The position numbers and the translations under genes are program-made. From Diadophis punctatus similis (lineage: Eukaryota; Chordata; Lepidosauria; Squamata; Dipsadidae), in the NCBI GenBank assembly GCA_023053685.1, contig JALIGW010000001.1:160672547-160736546 (forward strand): a stretch of DNA of 64,000 nt. The letters are read 5' to 3'. Below, piece by piece: positions 1 to 12,594 of this stretch. How positions within the stretch are numbered: the stretch's first letter is position 1; each line of letters opens with the position of its first letter. Under the pieces are notes generated by a model, which saw only the letters and a program-made list of their open reading frames with translations, made no database searches and was not told the origin of the DNA.

Positions 1-3000
1 TAAAACTTACCAACACAGTAATTTACATAACATCAATGAAAACCAATAAGAAATCAATAAGGCAATAAATGCAGAAGAGATCCCCGGAGTAATAATAAAA
101 GCCTCATGAAAACAAACCCTAACTTGAAAAAGCTGACACAATAGAGTCAGGTAAGAGACAAGGCAAGCCCCTCTGGGTGGGTGGGTGGGAAGACCCCCCC
201 CCCAATTTCAAGATGCCACAACCAACAAGGCTCTTTTGTGCCTCCTTCCAACTGAAGAGTTGAAGTGGGACCATTGCTTCCAAGCAACACTGGAATGCAC
301 TTTATTAGATTACAAATTGATTAGAACTTTAAAAGTTCAGGGGGGTTGCAGCTACCTCTATCTTTATCAATCCCCCTGCCTAGCAGAGGGGCTTTCCCCA
401 TCCTCTAGAAGAGGAATTAGGTACTTTTAAGCTGGATATTTGAAAAAAAATGATACTAAACTTTTCTGCACGAAAGCTATCTACAGTGTGATGTAATGCA
501 GCTGTAATACAGATTGTTGTTATTATAAATAATAATATAATCCCTTATATATTATTGATATAGATTACAATATAGTATAGTACACGATATAGTATATTAA
601 ATCATACTATATATAATATAGTATATTATAGCACAGTATTGTAAATAATACAATATAATATACTATATTATAATATTTTATAATCTAGTACTATAGCAAT
701 ATACAGTTTCCACGTTTTTATCACATTGATCATTTGAAATATTTCATCTTGCAAACCCATTTCAAAATCCTCTGCAAAGATAATTCAGGTTACAAAGCAT
801 CTAGTTGAAAATAAATAAAACATGAATGATTTGTGGTGTACAGCTCAAAAATACAGCCTTTCAACAGCAGAAAATGCATTTCTATTAAGGGACTAGGATT
901 GTGCTGTGCTTGTTGGAATTTTTTGCTTGTGCACAGGAATTTAGCTCCAAGTCTATATCTGCCACTAAAATTGACAACTGCCTATGGCTTTGTACAATTG
1001 AAATGTAGATCTTAAATTTCACATCATTATCCAAATAAAATATATCTGCCAAAGGGGACTGGTATTACACAGCTATAAAATGGCGATACCAGTTTTATGA
1101 TTAACATACTGAGCAGAGAATAAGAAATTCTGACCTGTTTTCCAAAGAGAGACTAACTGGGTGGCTAATGGCTGAGACCGTAATTGAACATGTTTCTTCT
1201 GCTGAGTGGGAACATCCATGGCCACCAAAGCATTATTTTAAAGCTGCTTTTTATAGCAAAAACTTTCAAGAGAACAACTGAACAGAAAAAGTAGGGTCTA
1301 GGACATTTTTCTTTATTGAATAAGAAAATGTTTCTTCATTGTGTTAAAAGATTCATATGAGCATCACATGGGTGCATGACAAGGTTAGGAAGTACTGAAA
1401 AACGGGAAAAATGTGCTTCAACTCTGACCTGTAAAATTTAAAAAGCAGCAGTTTGCTATCTTGCACATTTAAAAAAAAACCCTGCAATCTACAACTGCCA
1501 CTGTGCATTCTAGCATCTCCCCCACCCCCTCGGATTATTTGGTGGGAAACAAGGACGCAGAATCAAATAGCCCTCCCAAACAGACAGAAAAATAAGCCAG
1601 ATTGTTGAATTGTCTAATGTTCCTATGGTGAAAGAACTGATTATCCTGAAAAACCAGATTTCTTTTCACAAGAGTCCCAGAGTACAGTTAGAAAGTCCAG
1701 TCTCAGACTTGGAATCCATTGTAGAAAGTTCTGATTTGCTCAGCAGAAAACAATTATAGTGGTCCTAATTGAAGGAAAAGCTCCGCTGAGTACACTTTCA
1801 GCCCTCCTTGGCAGGGAATCACTTTCTCTGACAGGAAAATTGCCCCATTATCTTTAACCTGCTGATAAGGAACACCTTTTGGAGCCCCGGGGAAGAGGAG
1901 CAAGGGAGAGATCTGTCTGTGTTGTCTATCTGCTAGTTTAGAACTGGCTGAAGGAGAGCAGCAGGCACATCTAACGGCCCTGGCTAAATCAGCCCAGTAC
2001 TCCTTTGGGTTATCAAGCAGACCAGAGCTGGGAGGCGGAAGAAAAATCTTCCGCAGGGGAAGTTTTTGCTGAAAGTGCTGGCACTGCATCTCTGGGATTA
2101 TCCCCACAACACTAACGTATCATCTGGTTTTAAACTTCCACCCTCTGGCAACGTAGTCCCTAAAAATTCTATTCCCTCCCCTGCACCTTCTTATCCCTGA
2201 CTTCTGTCTTCTTTCTAATCATGTCTGCCAGCAGACATTGGCTAAGGCCTGCCCTGCACTACCAAACACCAGGCTGGATTAGCTACAAGCCAATAGCTGG
2301 GGGTCAGGATTAAGAGGCCAGCGTGCACTTTAATATAAGCTGCCTATAATTAATGGCATTATTAATAGCTTGACTGAAAAATTCATTAAAAAATCCATTA
2401 AAAATAAATACCCTTTTACAAAAGGCATTGCCTTGGGTAAGAAAAACAGGGGGGGGGGGAGATAAAGCAGAATTGATTGGTGGATTTCGGTTCAGGGAAA
2501 GACAGACCATAGTTCAAGCTGATTAAAATTGAACATTTGAGATTAAACACTCTTACCAAAATATTCTCTGTAGTTACTTAATATGAAAATATTATAAGAT
2601 GTCAGATTTAGCATTTTTTTATATAGAGAGGACTGGGCACACAATACACCAATTTGCATGGAGACATTCTAAATCAGAGGAGCTTTAGGAATTGGGTGGG
2701 ATTCAGAAGTTAACTTCTGATCATAAACTCCCTCTCAAAGGCACTTGGGGCTTTGGGATGTTTCCTCCAGTTATTTACTGAGTGATATGTCTTATAAAAA
2801 AAAACCACACTCACATCAGAGATTTCTTTTGGTTGTACACATTTGGTAGTCCTGGCTCAACTAGTTTTTGTTCCATGGATAATCTGGTAGAACAAAGCAC
2901 ATGAAGCCATTTTAGTTTTTGTGCAGAATATATTCATTTTAGATGCCATACATCTACCCTCACATGCCTAAAGCAGCTAGTCCTTTGTAACAAGCTTGTA

Positions 3001-3200
3001 AAGGAAAGTATCCAATGTGGAGAGGGAACTTGTAGTACCTTAGGTAGGACAGCTTTGTTCAGGTGAACAGTTGGACAGTTACATGTTCCCCATTCCTGGC
3101 CTAAGAGAATAAAATAATCCCCATGATTATTTTGAAAGGGTCTCAGAATACTTCTTGGAGGCCTAAATTATGAGTTCTGTCTCAAGAAGTTTGAGCTTTT
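1..3200. other. AT-rich noncoding DNA, no gene seen
   Basis: No ORF here has recognisable protein similarity and no repeat boundary could be placed. Short homopolymers (poly-C near 194, poly-G near 2450) and an AT-rich patch near 530-690 are the only low-complexity signals. The 1750-2110 stretch is less AT-rich and lacks repeats, but its 117-codon minus-strand ORF resembles nothing I know. Confidence 0.6.
524..690. repeat. degenerate AT-rich low-complexity tract
   Basis: A run of imperfect TATA/ATAATA words (AATATAATA, TATAGTATA) with no constant unit. It is probably a decayed AT microsatellite. Confidence 0.6.
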
Positions 3201-3208
3201 GACTAGAA

Positions 3209-3591
3209 CCGTGATGGCGAACCTATGGCACGGGTGCCACAAGTGGCACGCGGAGCCATATTGGTGGGCACGCGAGCTCAGGTCCGGCGTGCATGTGTGC
3301 ACCAGCCGGCTGATTTTCGGGCCTTCTGGGCCCACTGGGAGTCGGGAAACAGGCTGTTTCCAGCCTCCAGAGGGGGTGGGGAAGGCCGTTTTCGCCCTCC
3401 CCAGGCTCCTAGAAAGGCTCTGGAGCCTGGGGAGAGCGAAAAATGGGCGTGCCATTGCATGCTGGGAGCAGGGGGGGTCATGCGTGCATGTGCGGGGGTG
3501 CATGGAATTATGAGTGTGGGCACGCACACACGTGATCCCCCGCATTCCCCCCCCTTTTGGCACGCGAACCAAAAAAGGTTCGCCATCACTA
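3209..3591. mobile_element. hAT-type MITE with 8-bp TSD
   Basis: The ends are inverted repeats: the left reads GTGATGGCGAACCTATGG and the right ends GGTTCGCCATCAC. The 8-bp duplication GACTAGAA lies at 3201-3208 and 3592-3599. An 8-bp duplication with short inverted ends is the hAT signature. The interior is GC-rich (about 380 bp), contains TGGCACGCG-like words and encodes no transposase. The ends match the larger element at 58891-59644, so both belong to one family. Several ORFs of 100-134 codons cross it in different frames and are composition artefacts. Confidence 0.85.
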
Positions 3592-3599
3592 GACTAGAA

Positions 3600-5010
3600 C
3601 ATAAAACTTTACTATGATAAAGCCCAGCAAGAAAAAGTTTCCTCTAACCTACATCAAGTAGACATTGGTATTTCTCAAAGCTATGAAGTTGGTATATTCA
3701 TTTATATCTATTAGGGCCTTCACTCCATCAGTTCCTTCATTTCTGTCTTGTGCCATTTCAGTTTTCTTCTTTAAATAAGTGGGCTTCCTCTTTCTTTACT
3801 GTGCTTTCATTCAAAAAGAATACCACCTCTATTTCTCTATCAAGCTACTTTGCAGCAAGCGTGTGTACCTAGCAGTGTATAAATTAGGGTTTGAAAAATT
3901 CAATTTGATACCGGGGTGAAGTTGATACCAGGGTATCAATAATCTCCACATATTTTGTGCAAATTCGAGAAATGACTTGGTTGTTAAAATTAAGGCATGT
4001 ACTCTAACAATCATACCACATTATCCTCGTATGATATTGTACTATACTTCAGGAGTATAAAGTAAAAACATAATTCATTATAATGGATGTTTCAGGGCCA
4101 AACTACATGTTATTCTTAATGATTTTTTCCCTTTTGAATTACAAGTACATTTGAATATTCCTTCTTTGAATGCAGTGTAGAGTGAAGAGATGTAACTTCA
4201 TTTTCACTTGTATTCTAATTAAACATCACTCTCACTACATAATTCCTCACAGAACATATCCCTCTAATCCTTAATTCCATTATGAGCTGTAGCTTTGAGC
4301 AGTCCAACTGTACGATTGAACTGTAGGACTAACCAAACCAATTATGGCACATCTATTTACAATCCCATTTTCTTCTCTATATTTATAATTATAAGGCAGG
4401 GTATTTGTAAAGGGAGCTTTCAAATTTTGGACAAGTGGCTTCACAGCGACATCAGTAGATTGGTCTTTATTTTCTCTGATTTGCAATATCAGCACATATT
4501 GTGCTATATTACTAGTATACCACACATTCCACTGAGGCTGTGCCCATACATCAAACTAAGCTAAAGAGCTTGGTAAAGGAGTATGAAGTTATTAACATCC
4601 TTTTTTCTTCCATTATGATTTAATCAAGTTTTGTAGCTCATTGTGCCACCTGAATACAAAAATGTTCACCCACTGGCATTTTGGAAAATGGGTCTGTAAT
4701 TAAGATCTGAGGGACATATTATTCCCAGTTTCTGGACTTTACATATGGTGACCATTTTGGATCCAGACCACACACACAAGTTACAAAGTTTGGTTAAAAA
4801 TTAATCAGTACAGAGATAAAATGCTGGTAAAAGCCTGATCAATAATTATGCTTTGTAAACACAGCCTGAAGTATTTTTCTAGTCCAAACAAGTGAGAGTT
4901 TGGTCAGTTTAAGAAGTCTAGATTCAATTGCTGCCAAGCCATTCTTCATTCTTATAGCCCAAGTCTTTGGAAAACGATGATGCCTTCATCCTTGTAGCAT
5001 GATATCAAGT
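3600..5010. other. AT-rich noncoding DNA, no gene seen
   Basis: No recognisable coding, RNA or mobile sequence. Opposite-strand ORFs near 4280-4560 overlap each other and look random. Confidence 0.55.
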
Positions 5011-5012
5011 AT

Positions 5013-5431
5013 CCTATTTATTTATTTATTTATTTATTTTTATTTTAGTGTTCTTATATGCCGCCCTACTCCCTGGGCTACTCATGGCTGTATACAACAT
5101 TTAAAGAACAACTAAACAATATAATAATTTTAAAACAGTTTAAAAAGAATTTAAAAAACATATAAAACCATACATACATGGGGGAGAACCTAAGATGTGA
5201 AATTGTCTCAAATCACCCCGCCTGCAGGAAGAGCCATGTTTTAATGGCTTTTTGGAAGGCCAGCAAGGTGGAGATAATTCGGATCTCTGGGGGTAGTTGG
5301 TTCCAGAGAACAGGGGCCCCCACAGAGAAGGCCCTCCCCCTAGGTCCCGCCAGCCGGCATTGTTTGGCTGACGGGACCTGGAAGAGACCCACTCTGTGTG
5401 ACCTAACCGGTCGAAGGGAAGTATGAGGTAT
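5013..5431 (-). mobile_element. L2-clade LINE, 3' end fragment
   Basis: Read on the minus strand this matches the 3' end of the intact L2 copy at 22.9-26.1 kb: the last ORF segment (words matching LWNQLPPEI...FRKA), then a short 3' UTR with GGGCGGCATATAAG-like sequence, then AAATA repeats at 5013-5040. It is 5'-truncated at about 5431, leaving about 420 bp. Substitutions against the intact copy show an older insertion. Plus-strand ORFs here are antisense shadows. Confidence 0.85.
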
Positions 5432-5550
5432 TTGTTTAATATGTTACTGAAAAAATGAAAAACTTATTCCCAATTGAGTGAGTTTGAGATTAGTACTTAT
5501 CCTAGCCATTTTAGATCCATAGGTTCTAAATACTATATATCAGTTATCAA

Positions 5551-5827
5551 CAGTGAAATCTACTTACCTTCCCTACCGGTTCAGAAGCATGAGCTTTGCG
5601 CATGCTTGCTCAGCTCGCACACATGCCACTGTCAAGCACACTTTTTCACCCTCTGCGCATGTGCAGAAGGCTTTGCGCATGCGCAGAGTATAAAAAACAA
5701 GGAAATGGTGATGTCTGGGAAAGTGGGTGGAGCCTCATGCTACTGCTGCCACCAGTTCTCCGAACCACCGGCGGCTGCCGTTACCTGGACACCCGAACCG
5801 GGGCGTACCGGTAGCATTTCACCACTA
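5551..5827. mobile_element. hAT-like MITE, ACCGGTTC family
   Basis: The left end (CAGTGAAATC, then TACTTACCTTCCCTACCGGTTC in two pieces) and the right end (GAACCGG...CCGGTAGCATTTCACCACT) are approximate inverted repeats. The element at 28044-28408 shares the CACTTACCTTCTCCACCGG-type left end and has a perfect 8-bp duplication, which supports the family call. No clean duplication is visible here, so the boundaries are approximate. Non-coding. Confidence 0.55.
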
Positions 5828-5954
5828 TACACTCAATACACTCTAATGTTATATACTAACTGTAGAGGTATTCATCAGAATTCAAAATAATGTCAAAATG
5901 ATGGCACAGAAACCATGATGTCATTCCATCAATGATGCAGTTATGTACAACTGC

Positions 5955-6011
5955 CTTGCTTAGCAATGGAAATTTTGGGCTCAATTGTGGTCCTAAGTCA
6001 AGGACTACCTG
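5955..6011. mobile_element. TA-target MITE, terminal fragment
   Basis: TCAATTGTGG followed by CTAAGTCAAGGACTACCTG matches the right end of the elements at 28456-28818 and 42326-42711. Only the terminal portion is recognisable. Confidence 0.6.
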
Positions 6012-6019
6012 TATTTATG

Positions 6020-7230
6020 GGCGAACATTAAAACTAGGAATATCTATGAAATTTGGCCATGAGATCAGCATAAATTAGGGGCATCATTACTTGTGCATTC
6101 AATGTCCAAGCTATGAGTATCAAAGGACTGTCTCTCATATTTCTTCCCAGTAAGGCAGAAATATTGGTTCTTGGTTCAAAATTCTTGGTTCTTTGTACAA
6201 CCAGTTATTAGACTGAAAGACAATCAAACTATTTGGATCCTGGAGGCAATGTTCAATCCTTCCCTTTCTCTTAAGGAAGAATGAGTCCATGTTTAGATCC
6301 CCTCTGTGTCAGATACATAGTATTGTTAAACTGTTTTTATGGTTGTGGCAATAGCAATAGCAATAGCAGGCAGTTATGAAATTATGTAGAATGAACTAGA
6401 GCTTCTATATGCAATGGCCATATTTTTCAAAATGTCTGGAGGGTAATTGAATATTGAAAGAGATAATACTTATAGGCAGATTATCCACAGATAATACCTA
6501 CTGTGTATTTTTATTGTATGATGTTACCATATGAATATAATCAATTAAAATGTCAGCCAATTAAAATAGTGTACTTTTGGCTTATAATTTGCCCTTTAAC
6601 CAAATTTACATATGCACCTATTTTACCAAAACCTCAAAATGGTTACCATTTTTGGAGCTAAATTAATAAATAGACATCAGAAATAAACTTTGTTACAATG
6701 AAGGCTATGCTTTTAAAGTTATTTGTATTCCTTTTCATTTCTTTATAATGAAAGCATACCACATAGCACACAAACATCACAATATTCATCCACTTCTTGT
6801 GATAATCACTAACCAATTGAACCATATTCCATATAGCAATTGAACCAATTGAATCATATAGCAATGGTTCTGCAGGCAAAATGACTTTGTTTTGTTATTG
6901 TAATCTTTGCTTTGTTCTTAATATTGTCTTCCTAATGCCTTTTAAGGCAGCTCTTACTACTTAGCAGCAATAGAACTGAACTTTTATTATAGGTATAAAT
7001 AAATTGCATAATCCAGAGTGTTTGATAGAATACTCACAGCATATTCAGAGTACCTCAGCCTCCCACTCATTCCAGCTAGGGTTTATGCTAGTACAGGATT
7101 CATAAGGAAGACTATTCAGCTGGGGACCATGAAAACATCCAAATTCCCATGATTCACAAATACCCATGAGAGCGCTGTGTGATTTTGGGGAGGCCTCCAC
7201 TGAAACCTCCCCTCAACTTCAAAAGTATAA
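6020..7230. other. AT-rich noncoding DNA, no gene seen
   Basis: Contains a short AGCAAT repeat at about 6348-6370 (the same word ends the SINE tails at 7233 and 48460). No other feature was recognised. Confidence 0.5.
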
Positions 7231-7232
7231 TA

Positions 7233-7463
7233 TAATAGCAATAGCACTTTACTTATATACCGCTTCATAGTGCTTTACAGCCCTCTCTAAGCGGTTTACA
7301 GAGTTCAGCATATTGCCCCCAACAATCTGGATCCTCATTTTACCGACCTCAGAAGGATGGAAGGCTGAGTCAACCTTGAGCCTAGTGAGATTTGAACAGC
7401 TGAACTGCTGAACTAGCAGTAGCCTGCAGTGCTGCATTTAACCACTGCGCCACTTCAGCTCTT
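7233..7463 (-). mobile_element. tRNA-headed SINE with L2-like tail
   Basis: On the minus strand the element starts AGAGCTGAAGTGGCGCAGTG, an A-box-like tRNA head, followed by a B-box-like GTTCAAATCTC. A conserved body follows (GGTTGACTCAGCCTTCC; CCAGATTGTTGGGGGCAATA) and a tail with GTAAACCGCTTAGAGAGGG and GAAGCGGTATATAAG. Three further copies lie at 15632, 48460 and 52321. Copy ends are judged by comparing these four. It is a Pol III-type retroposon, not a tRNA gene. Confidence 0.88.
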
Positions 7464-7754
7464 AGTACTAAACACTAGTACCACATATTTATAACCCACC
7501 ATTATTTTGGACATGCCTGAAGAGAAAATTGCTGCATTTATTAGAGCCCACCTAATTGAAGCCCTCATCTCTGAAAAATCTATGACATCCCTGCTGTTCG
7601 GAAGTAGCCACCTGAAGGTTCCATCAGATTTCGTGTAATGGAGACTGATTTTAGCTGTATTCCTTATAATTAAATCCTAAGTATTGTTTCTCATATATTG
7701 TGGACAGTCAAGGAAACAAACCAATAGATTATCAAACAAATCAAGTGAGAGGTT

Positions 7755-7880
7755 TTTTTTTAAATTGAAGGCACATATCACCAGACACAAATTAACCTAC
7801 TTTGCATACATTAGAAACAGTTATGGTGCTAGGAAAGCTAGAAGGAAAGGAAAGAAGAGGACAACCAGCAGCAAGAGAGA
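7755..7880 (+). mobile_element. Bov-B (RTE) LINE C-terminal fragment, degraded
   Basis: One frame encodes KLTYFAYIR and another, after a frameshift, encodes VMVLGKLEGKERRGQPA. These resemble the end of Bov-B reverse transcriptase proteins (a K-L-x-Y-F-G-H-I motif, then M-L-G-K-x-E-G-x-R-R-R-G-R). The piece is about 125 bp with the frame broken between the two motifs, and it abuts a CR1 fragment. The call rests on two short motifs only. Confidence 0.5.
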
Positions 7881-7889
7881 CCAGAGAGG

Positions 7890-8431
7890 TACTAGTACCA
7901 CTCTATAAAGCTTTGGTCAGACCACAACTAGAGTACTGCATCCAGTTTTGGTCACCACACTACAAAAAAGACATTGAAACCCTAGAGAAAGTGCAGAAGA
8001 GAGCAACCAGGATGATAAAGGGTCTGGAAAATAAAACATACAAAAAGCGGTTGCAGGAACTGAGCTTGGCCAGTCTGGCGAAGAGAAGGATCAGGGGTGA
8101 CATGATAGCAGAGTTCCAATACTTGAGGGGATGCCACAGAGAGGAGGGGAGCAGGCTGTTCTCTATAGCACCAGAAAGACAAACAAGGAATAATGGATGG
8201 AAGCTGACCAAGGAGAGATTCAACCTGGAAGTGAGGAGAAACTTTCTGATGGTGAGAGCGATCAACCAGTGGAACAGCTTGCCAGCTGTTGTGAGGTTGT
8301 GAGAGCCCCAACACTTGCGACCTTCAAGGGGAGACTGGACTGCCATCTGTCTCAAATGGTGTAGGAACTCCTGCTTGAGCAGGGGGTTGGACTAGATGAC
8401 CTACAAGGTCCCTTCCAATTCTAATAATAAA
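7890..8431 (+). mobile_element. CR1 LINE, 3' end with C-terminal RT-ORF fragment
   Basis: The open frame (to 8302) encodes LYKALVRPQLEYCIQFWSPH, then a VQKRATRMI motif and, near its end, MVRAINQWNSLP. These are hallmark words of the C-terminal region of CR1 reverse transcriptase ORFs. The 3' UTR follows with AGGGGGTTGGACTAGATGAC and CAAGGTCCCTTCCAATTCTA, the conserved CR1 3' terminus also seen at 12.2 and 61.3 kb. 5'-truncated and not autonomous. The ORF closes a little before the family's normal end, so the last residues are probably frameshifted. Confidence 0.9.
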
Positions 8432-8844
8432 CACAAGATGGGTGGTCTCAGTTACAGTGACAATGACTGCACCATTGGGAGACCTGGGGAAAAAACGGTT
8501 AGGGACAGATCATTAACTGTTTTCTTTGGAAGAACACATGAAGTTCTTCAATGGAAAGAATAAATCCTTTTTTAAAATTCAAAAGAGATGTAAAAATGTT
8601 TGAGACATTTGCATGTTTCTGAACACATAACAAAGAATAATAAATCATGCAGATAAAGTTACTAGTACAAAAAGTCTCCTTTAGATTGAAATCTCCTAGT
8701 GACATCATGGTTATCTCAATACACGTTTCTTGAAAATATCGTGGATGTGATTTGTCATTGTCTTCTCCTGAGATCTTATTTTTGACAGGATTAAGTGAAT
8801 GGTCTTCAGTAGCCTTAGTCTAGTTTAGAATATTCATGTTCCCT

Positions 8845-8920
8845 AGTAGACCTCCATCCAAGTACTAAAGCAGTCTGTCCTGCTTAGTTCCTGAGCCCAG
8901 ACAAGGTGAGCCAGATGCTA
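8845..8920 (-). mobile_element. 5S-rRNA-derived SINE fragment
   Basis: Reading CCTCCATCCAAGTACTAAAG, then TGTCCTGCTTAGTTCCTGAG on the plus strand, this is the reverse complement of the internal promoter region of 5S rRNA (GCTAAGCAGGGT...TTAGTACTTGGATGGGA in normal sense). It is too short and diverged for a 5S gene. Squamates carry 5S-headed SINEs with Bov-B tails (5S-Sauria), the most likely source. Confidence 0.6.
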
Positions 8921-8929
8921 TCATCTGCT

Positions 8930-10735
8930 AATCTGATAATTGACATTTGAGTCAGATTTCAGAAATCATAATAGTTAAGATTTTCTGACAATTAATGGAC
9001 AATACATTCTCAGTCACTACAGTACGGCAAAGACATGAACTTGTAAAGAAAAGGCTTATTTAAGGCTTTTCCAAAGGTGGATTAGTTACTTGTTCTTAAA
9101 AAGAGGTAGTGATGATAGAGAAAAAATGGAAAAATTGATGAAGTTCCAAAATCAATAATAGAAGCAGAAGCTTTTGAGATATACCAGGCTGAGTTAAGAC
9201 TAAAGGTCAGTCTTGATGATGGCACTGATGTATCTCTCCCTCTATCCATTTTGGAGTTATTCAAAAATCCCGCTCTTGAATCAGTAATTTCTATGAAATA
9301 ATTTCAATGGGAAGTAAAGCAAAAATTCAGTAATATTGAATGTTTAACATATAATAAATTTCATTATCTGTTCAGGTTTAAATGCCAGTTTCAGTTTTGA
9401 ATTTCATATTTAAGGTTTGCAAAATAAAAATGGAAGAATTCATTTCAATATGATTTCTACGTTTTTGGACCAGGAAATTCAGTTCATTCTCCCCTTGCTG
9501 CTATGCATTCTAGTATTTGCTAAATGTAATCCAGTGATTAGTCTTTTATCTTTTCCTGGATCCCTATGAGTACTGAAATTTAATCAAAGAATAAAGGGGG
9601 TCCTCTGCTAATTAATCTTAATCTGATTGAATTTGTTTGTAAGGTAGGTTTTCCCCATCAGCATCACTACAGTTTATTTCTCTAAATAATGTGATTCCGT
9701 AGAGCTTAAATACAAAAAGGAACAGCTAGTCTACCATCCTGCTTTGCCAGTGTCTTTCCTTTCAACTTTCCCAAGTAAAAGAATAAGAACCTTCAAGGGC
9801 TGAAGCTATTAATTGAGTGAATTGGTACATTTGTAAATTGCACATTAAAAGCATGGATTTTTAATTGGATTCTAATTGGAGCCATCCCCCATGAAAGGGT
9901 TCTATATGCTAAGGGCACCAGAAATTATCTTTGTATGCCTCTTGATTGAGACATTTCATTCAAGATTATATTTGTTAGTTTTTAGGAACATTAGGTGGCA
10001 ATATAATTACTTCAGAAAATAGTAGCTGTGTATGGGAATCTGTTATTGTTAATTCCAGAGAGATAGAGGCATCCATCTACTGCATTTCACTTTACAGCCC
10101 GAGAGTAATGCTGAAGAAGGCATTCTCCCATGTACCCAGATGGAAAGGGGACACCTTCAGAAAGGCCTCTTCTAGAAATGTAGAGACTGAACAGTTTATA
10201 GTTAGAGACCCAGCCTCTCAAAAAGGTCAGATCTCAGTCCCCAGTGTGCATTCTCATTGGCCATGTAGTTCAGAACTATTGAGAATTTAAATTCAGCAAT
10301 GCCTGTAAGTCCACAGGTTACCCATCCTGTTTTAAAGAGCTATAGACTTGTTACAGTTTAACCCAGTCTAATGAAGTATTCCATTTTATGTAGCCCGGAT
10401 AATACTCTGCCCATGCTAAGTAGCAATCATTTCCCCCAAAACAAAAGTTGGTTGTTTTAACCATATAGATGTTCATTTCTTTTCAGAGAAAGGCATGGTT
10501 GGATTGATTTAAACTAGAGACAAAAAAAACCCCACTTTTTTTTTAAAGGAAGCACAAGGTGGTACCATCTGTTGTGCACGCCTCCCTCATTTTTAGACAA
10601 AAGAGGCTTTGTGGATTTACAAAGTACATTAACAACATGTAAAATATGCCTCAAAAATAGATCTTTTTGAAGGCACAAATTCCAAAAGCAAGTAATTTTT
10701 CCATTTTACCAAAGCATATATCAAGGCCTTCAGAT
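8930..10735. other. AT-rich noncoding DNA, no gene seen
   Basis: No repeat boundary or coding region recognised. Short ORFs (60 codons or fewer) have no family resemblance. Confidence 0.5.
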
Positions 10736-10739
10736 TTTT

Positions 10740-11190
10740 TTTTCAAACAATTCTACCATCGTGGACAATAAACTGCTTCAACTCCTACCCTCAAAACGAC
10801 GCTATAGAGCACTGCACACCAGAACAATTAGACACAAGAACAGTTTTTTCCTGAACGCCATCACTCTGCTAAACAAATAATTCCCTCAACACTGTCAAAC
10901 TATTTACTAAGTCTGCACTACTATTAATCTTCTAATCGTTCCCATCACCCATCTCCTCCCACTTATGACTGTATGACTGTAACTCTTGTTGCTTGTATCC
11001 TTACAATTTATATTAATATTGATTGTTTCCTGATTGCTTATTTGTACCCTATGACAATCATTAAGTGTTGTACCTCATGATTCTTGATGAATGTATCTTT
11101 TCTTTTATGTACACTGAGAGCATATGCACCAAAGACAAATTCTTTGTGTGTCCAATCACACTTGGCCAATAAATTTCTATTCTATTCCAT
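10740..11190 (+). mobile_element. CR1/L3-type LINE 3' end (snake type)
   Basis: The first part encodes the tail of an RT ORF (a frame with RRYRALHTRTIRHKNSFFLN, then ITLLNK and stop). A roughly 300-bp 3' UTR follows (CCCATCTCCTCCCACTTATG; CCAATCACACTTGGCCAATA). It ends AAATTTCTATTCTATTCC, the start of a TTCTA pentanucleotide repeat. This terminus is typical of the CR1 subfamily that seeds such repeats in advanced snakes. 5'-truncated. Confidence 0.8.
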
Positions 11191-12207
11191 ATTGGCATGG
11201 AGGGAAAAAACTCTTCCAAAGTAGGGATATAGTCCTGAGACTTTATCTGACAAACTAAATGGTCAAAAGTTGTGTTGGGGCTAGTTTTTTCCACTTTATT
11301 ATTAAATCGTATACATATAATCCCAGAATTGTGAATTACATACACAATTCTTTACTATCCCAACAGAAGAATACTTCTGTTTCCCCACAAAAGAAAGATA
11401 ACTGGGCAGAGGCAAAAAATCGTCTTGCATGATGTGTCATATTTCATTAAGGATATGTTACAGCTTAATTAAAACAATAGAATATTCATTGACCATAACA
11501 TTTTTTAAAAGGTATCATATAATTTTATTTTAGACTGAATATCCCTTTGGGCTTTTCTTCCTTCCACTTGGTAGCTCTCAGTGCTCAACTATACATCAGT
11601 CAGCAAGTCACGTCATCCGAACAGCACATGTGCTGTTCTGTATGCAAAAGATATCCATAAGTATTAACTAAGTTTGCAAGAGGAATTAGGATCAGTAATA
11701 AATGCTTTTGCAAAGATGCTTTGGGGAATAAAAATGTGTCTTTAGGCATTTTCCCCCCATAAAGTAGACATCATCTTGGATTTACAGTTCATGGTATTTT
11801 CTTCACCATCTCCAATGTCTTTGCTTTGAGGCTTTTGCTCAGTTTGATATGATTGACTGCCTGCAGTGAAAAGGCAGATCTAGGGGCTGCAGGGAAGTCA
11901 ATGGACTTACGAACTTGAAACAAAGGAAGACTGGAAGGAACATCTGAAGTGTCAGTTGTGAGGTTGAGAAATCCCAAGAGAGAAAAATTCATCAAAAAAT
12001 ATGCTCCTTGAAAACATTCCCCTTAACTAAAGTGTACAGAAATGGTTCATAGTCACAATAAATGATTTCAAATATGAAGTTTCTCTTATATCAAAAGGAC
12101 TTTAATATAGTATATTCTGACCAGATACACGTGGTATTTATAATACACCTTTGCAGGCAAAGAAAGGGATTTGCTTCATGAATCAATGGCAGAATATGGA
12201 TTTCTAT
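11191..12207. other. noncoding DNA, no gene seen
   Basis: No repeats or genes recognised. A 94-codon minus-strand ORF at 11061-11345 partly overlaps the CR1 3' UTR and is not credible. Confidence 0.5.
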
Positions 12208-12395
12208 GAATAGAATAGAATAACAGAGTTGGAAGGGACCTTGGAGGTCTTCTAGTCCAACCTCTTGTTCAGGTAGGAAACCCTATCCTATTTCAGACAA
12301 ATGGTTGTCCAATATCTTCTTAAAAACTTCCAGTGTTGGAGCATTCACAACTTCTGAAGGCAATTTATAGGATCTGTTCATATAGAGATGAAAGA
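12208..12395 (-). mobile_element. CR1 LINE 3' end
   Basis: The plus strand reads GAATAGAATAGAATAACAGA, then GTTGGAAGGGACCTTGGAGG: the reverse complement of the CR1 terminus plus a short ATTCT tail. Further in is the reverse complement of the last ORF segment (AGCATTCACAACTTCTGAAG). It matches 61283-61435 in the opposite orientation. 5'-truncated to under 200 bp. Confidence 0.88.
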
Positions 12396-12594
12396 ACTTT
12401 GATTTGTGTTACACAAGGGTGGGATTATCATGGTTTTTTTTATATGATACTTAGTCAAAACTCCCAATAGTGCCAGCAAGAAGTGCTAATAAATGCTGAG
12501 GCTGTATCAGCAACATTGGGTGACCTACACTTTGCTATCTTTTAAACCAGAACTAAAAAGTGGACCAAATCCAATTACATTGGTACCTTGGTAC

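Noticed and set aside
3168..3617. Four overlapping ORFs of 103-134 codons
   Set aside because: They lie across a GC-rich hAT MITE in several frames on both strands with no domain.
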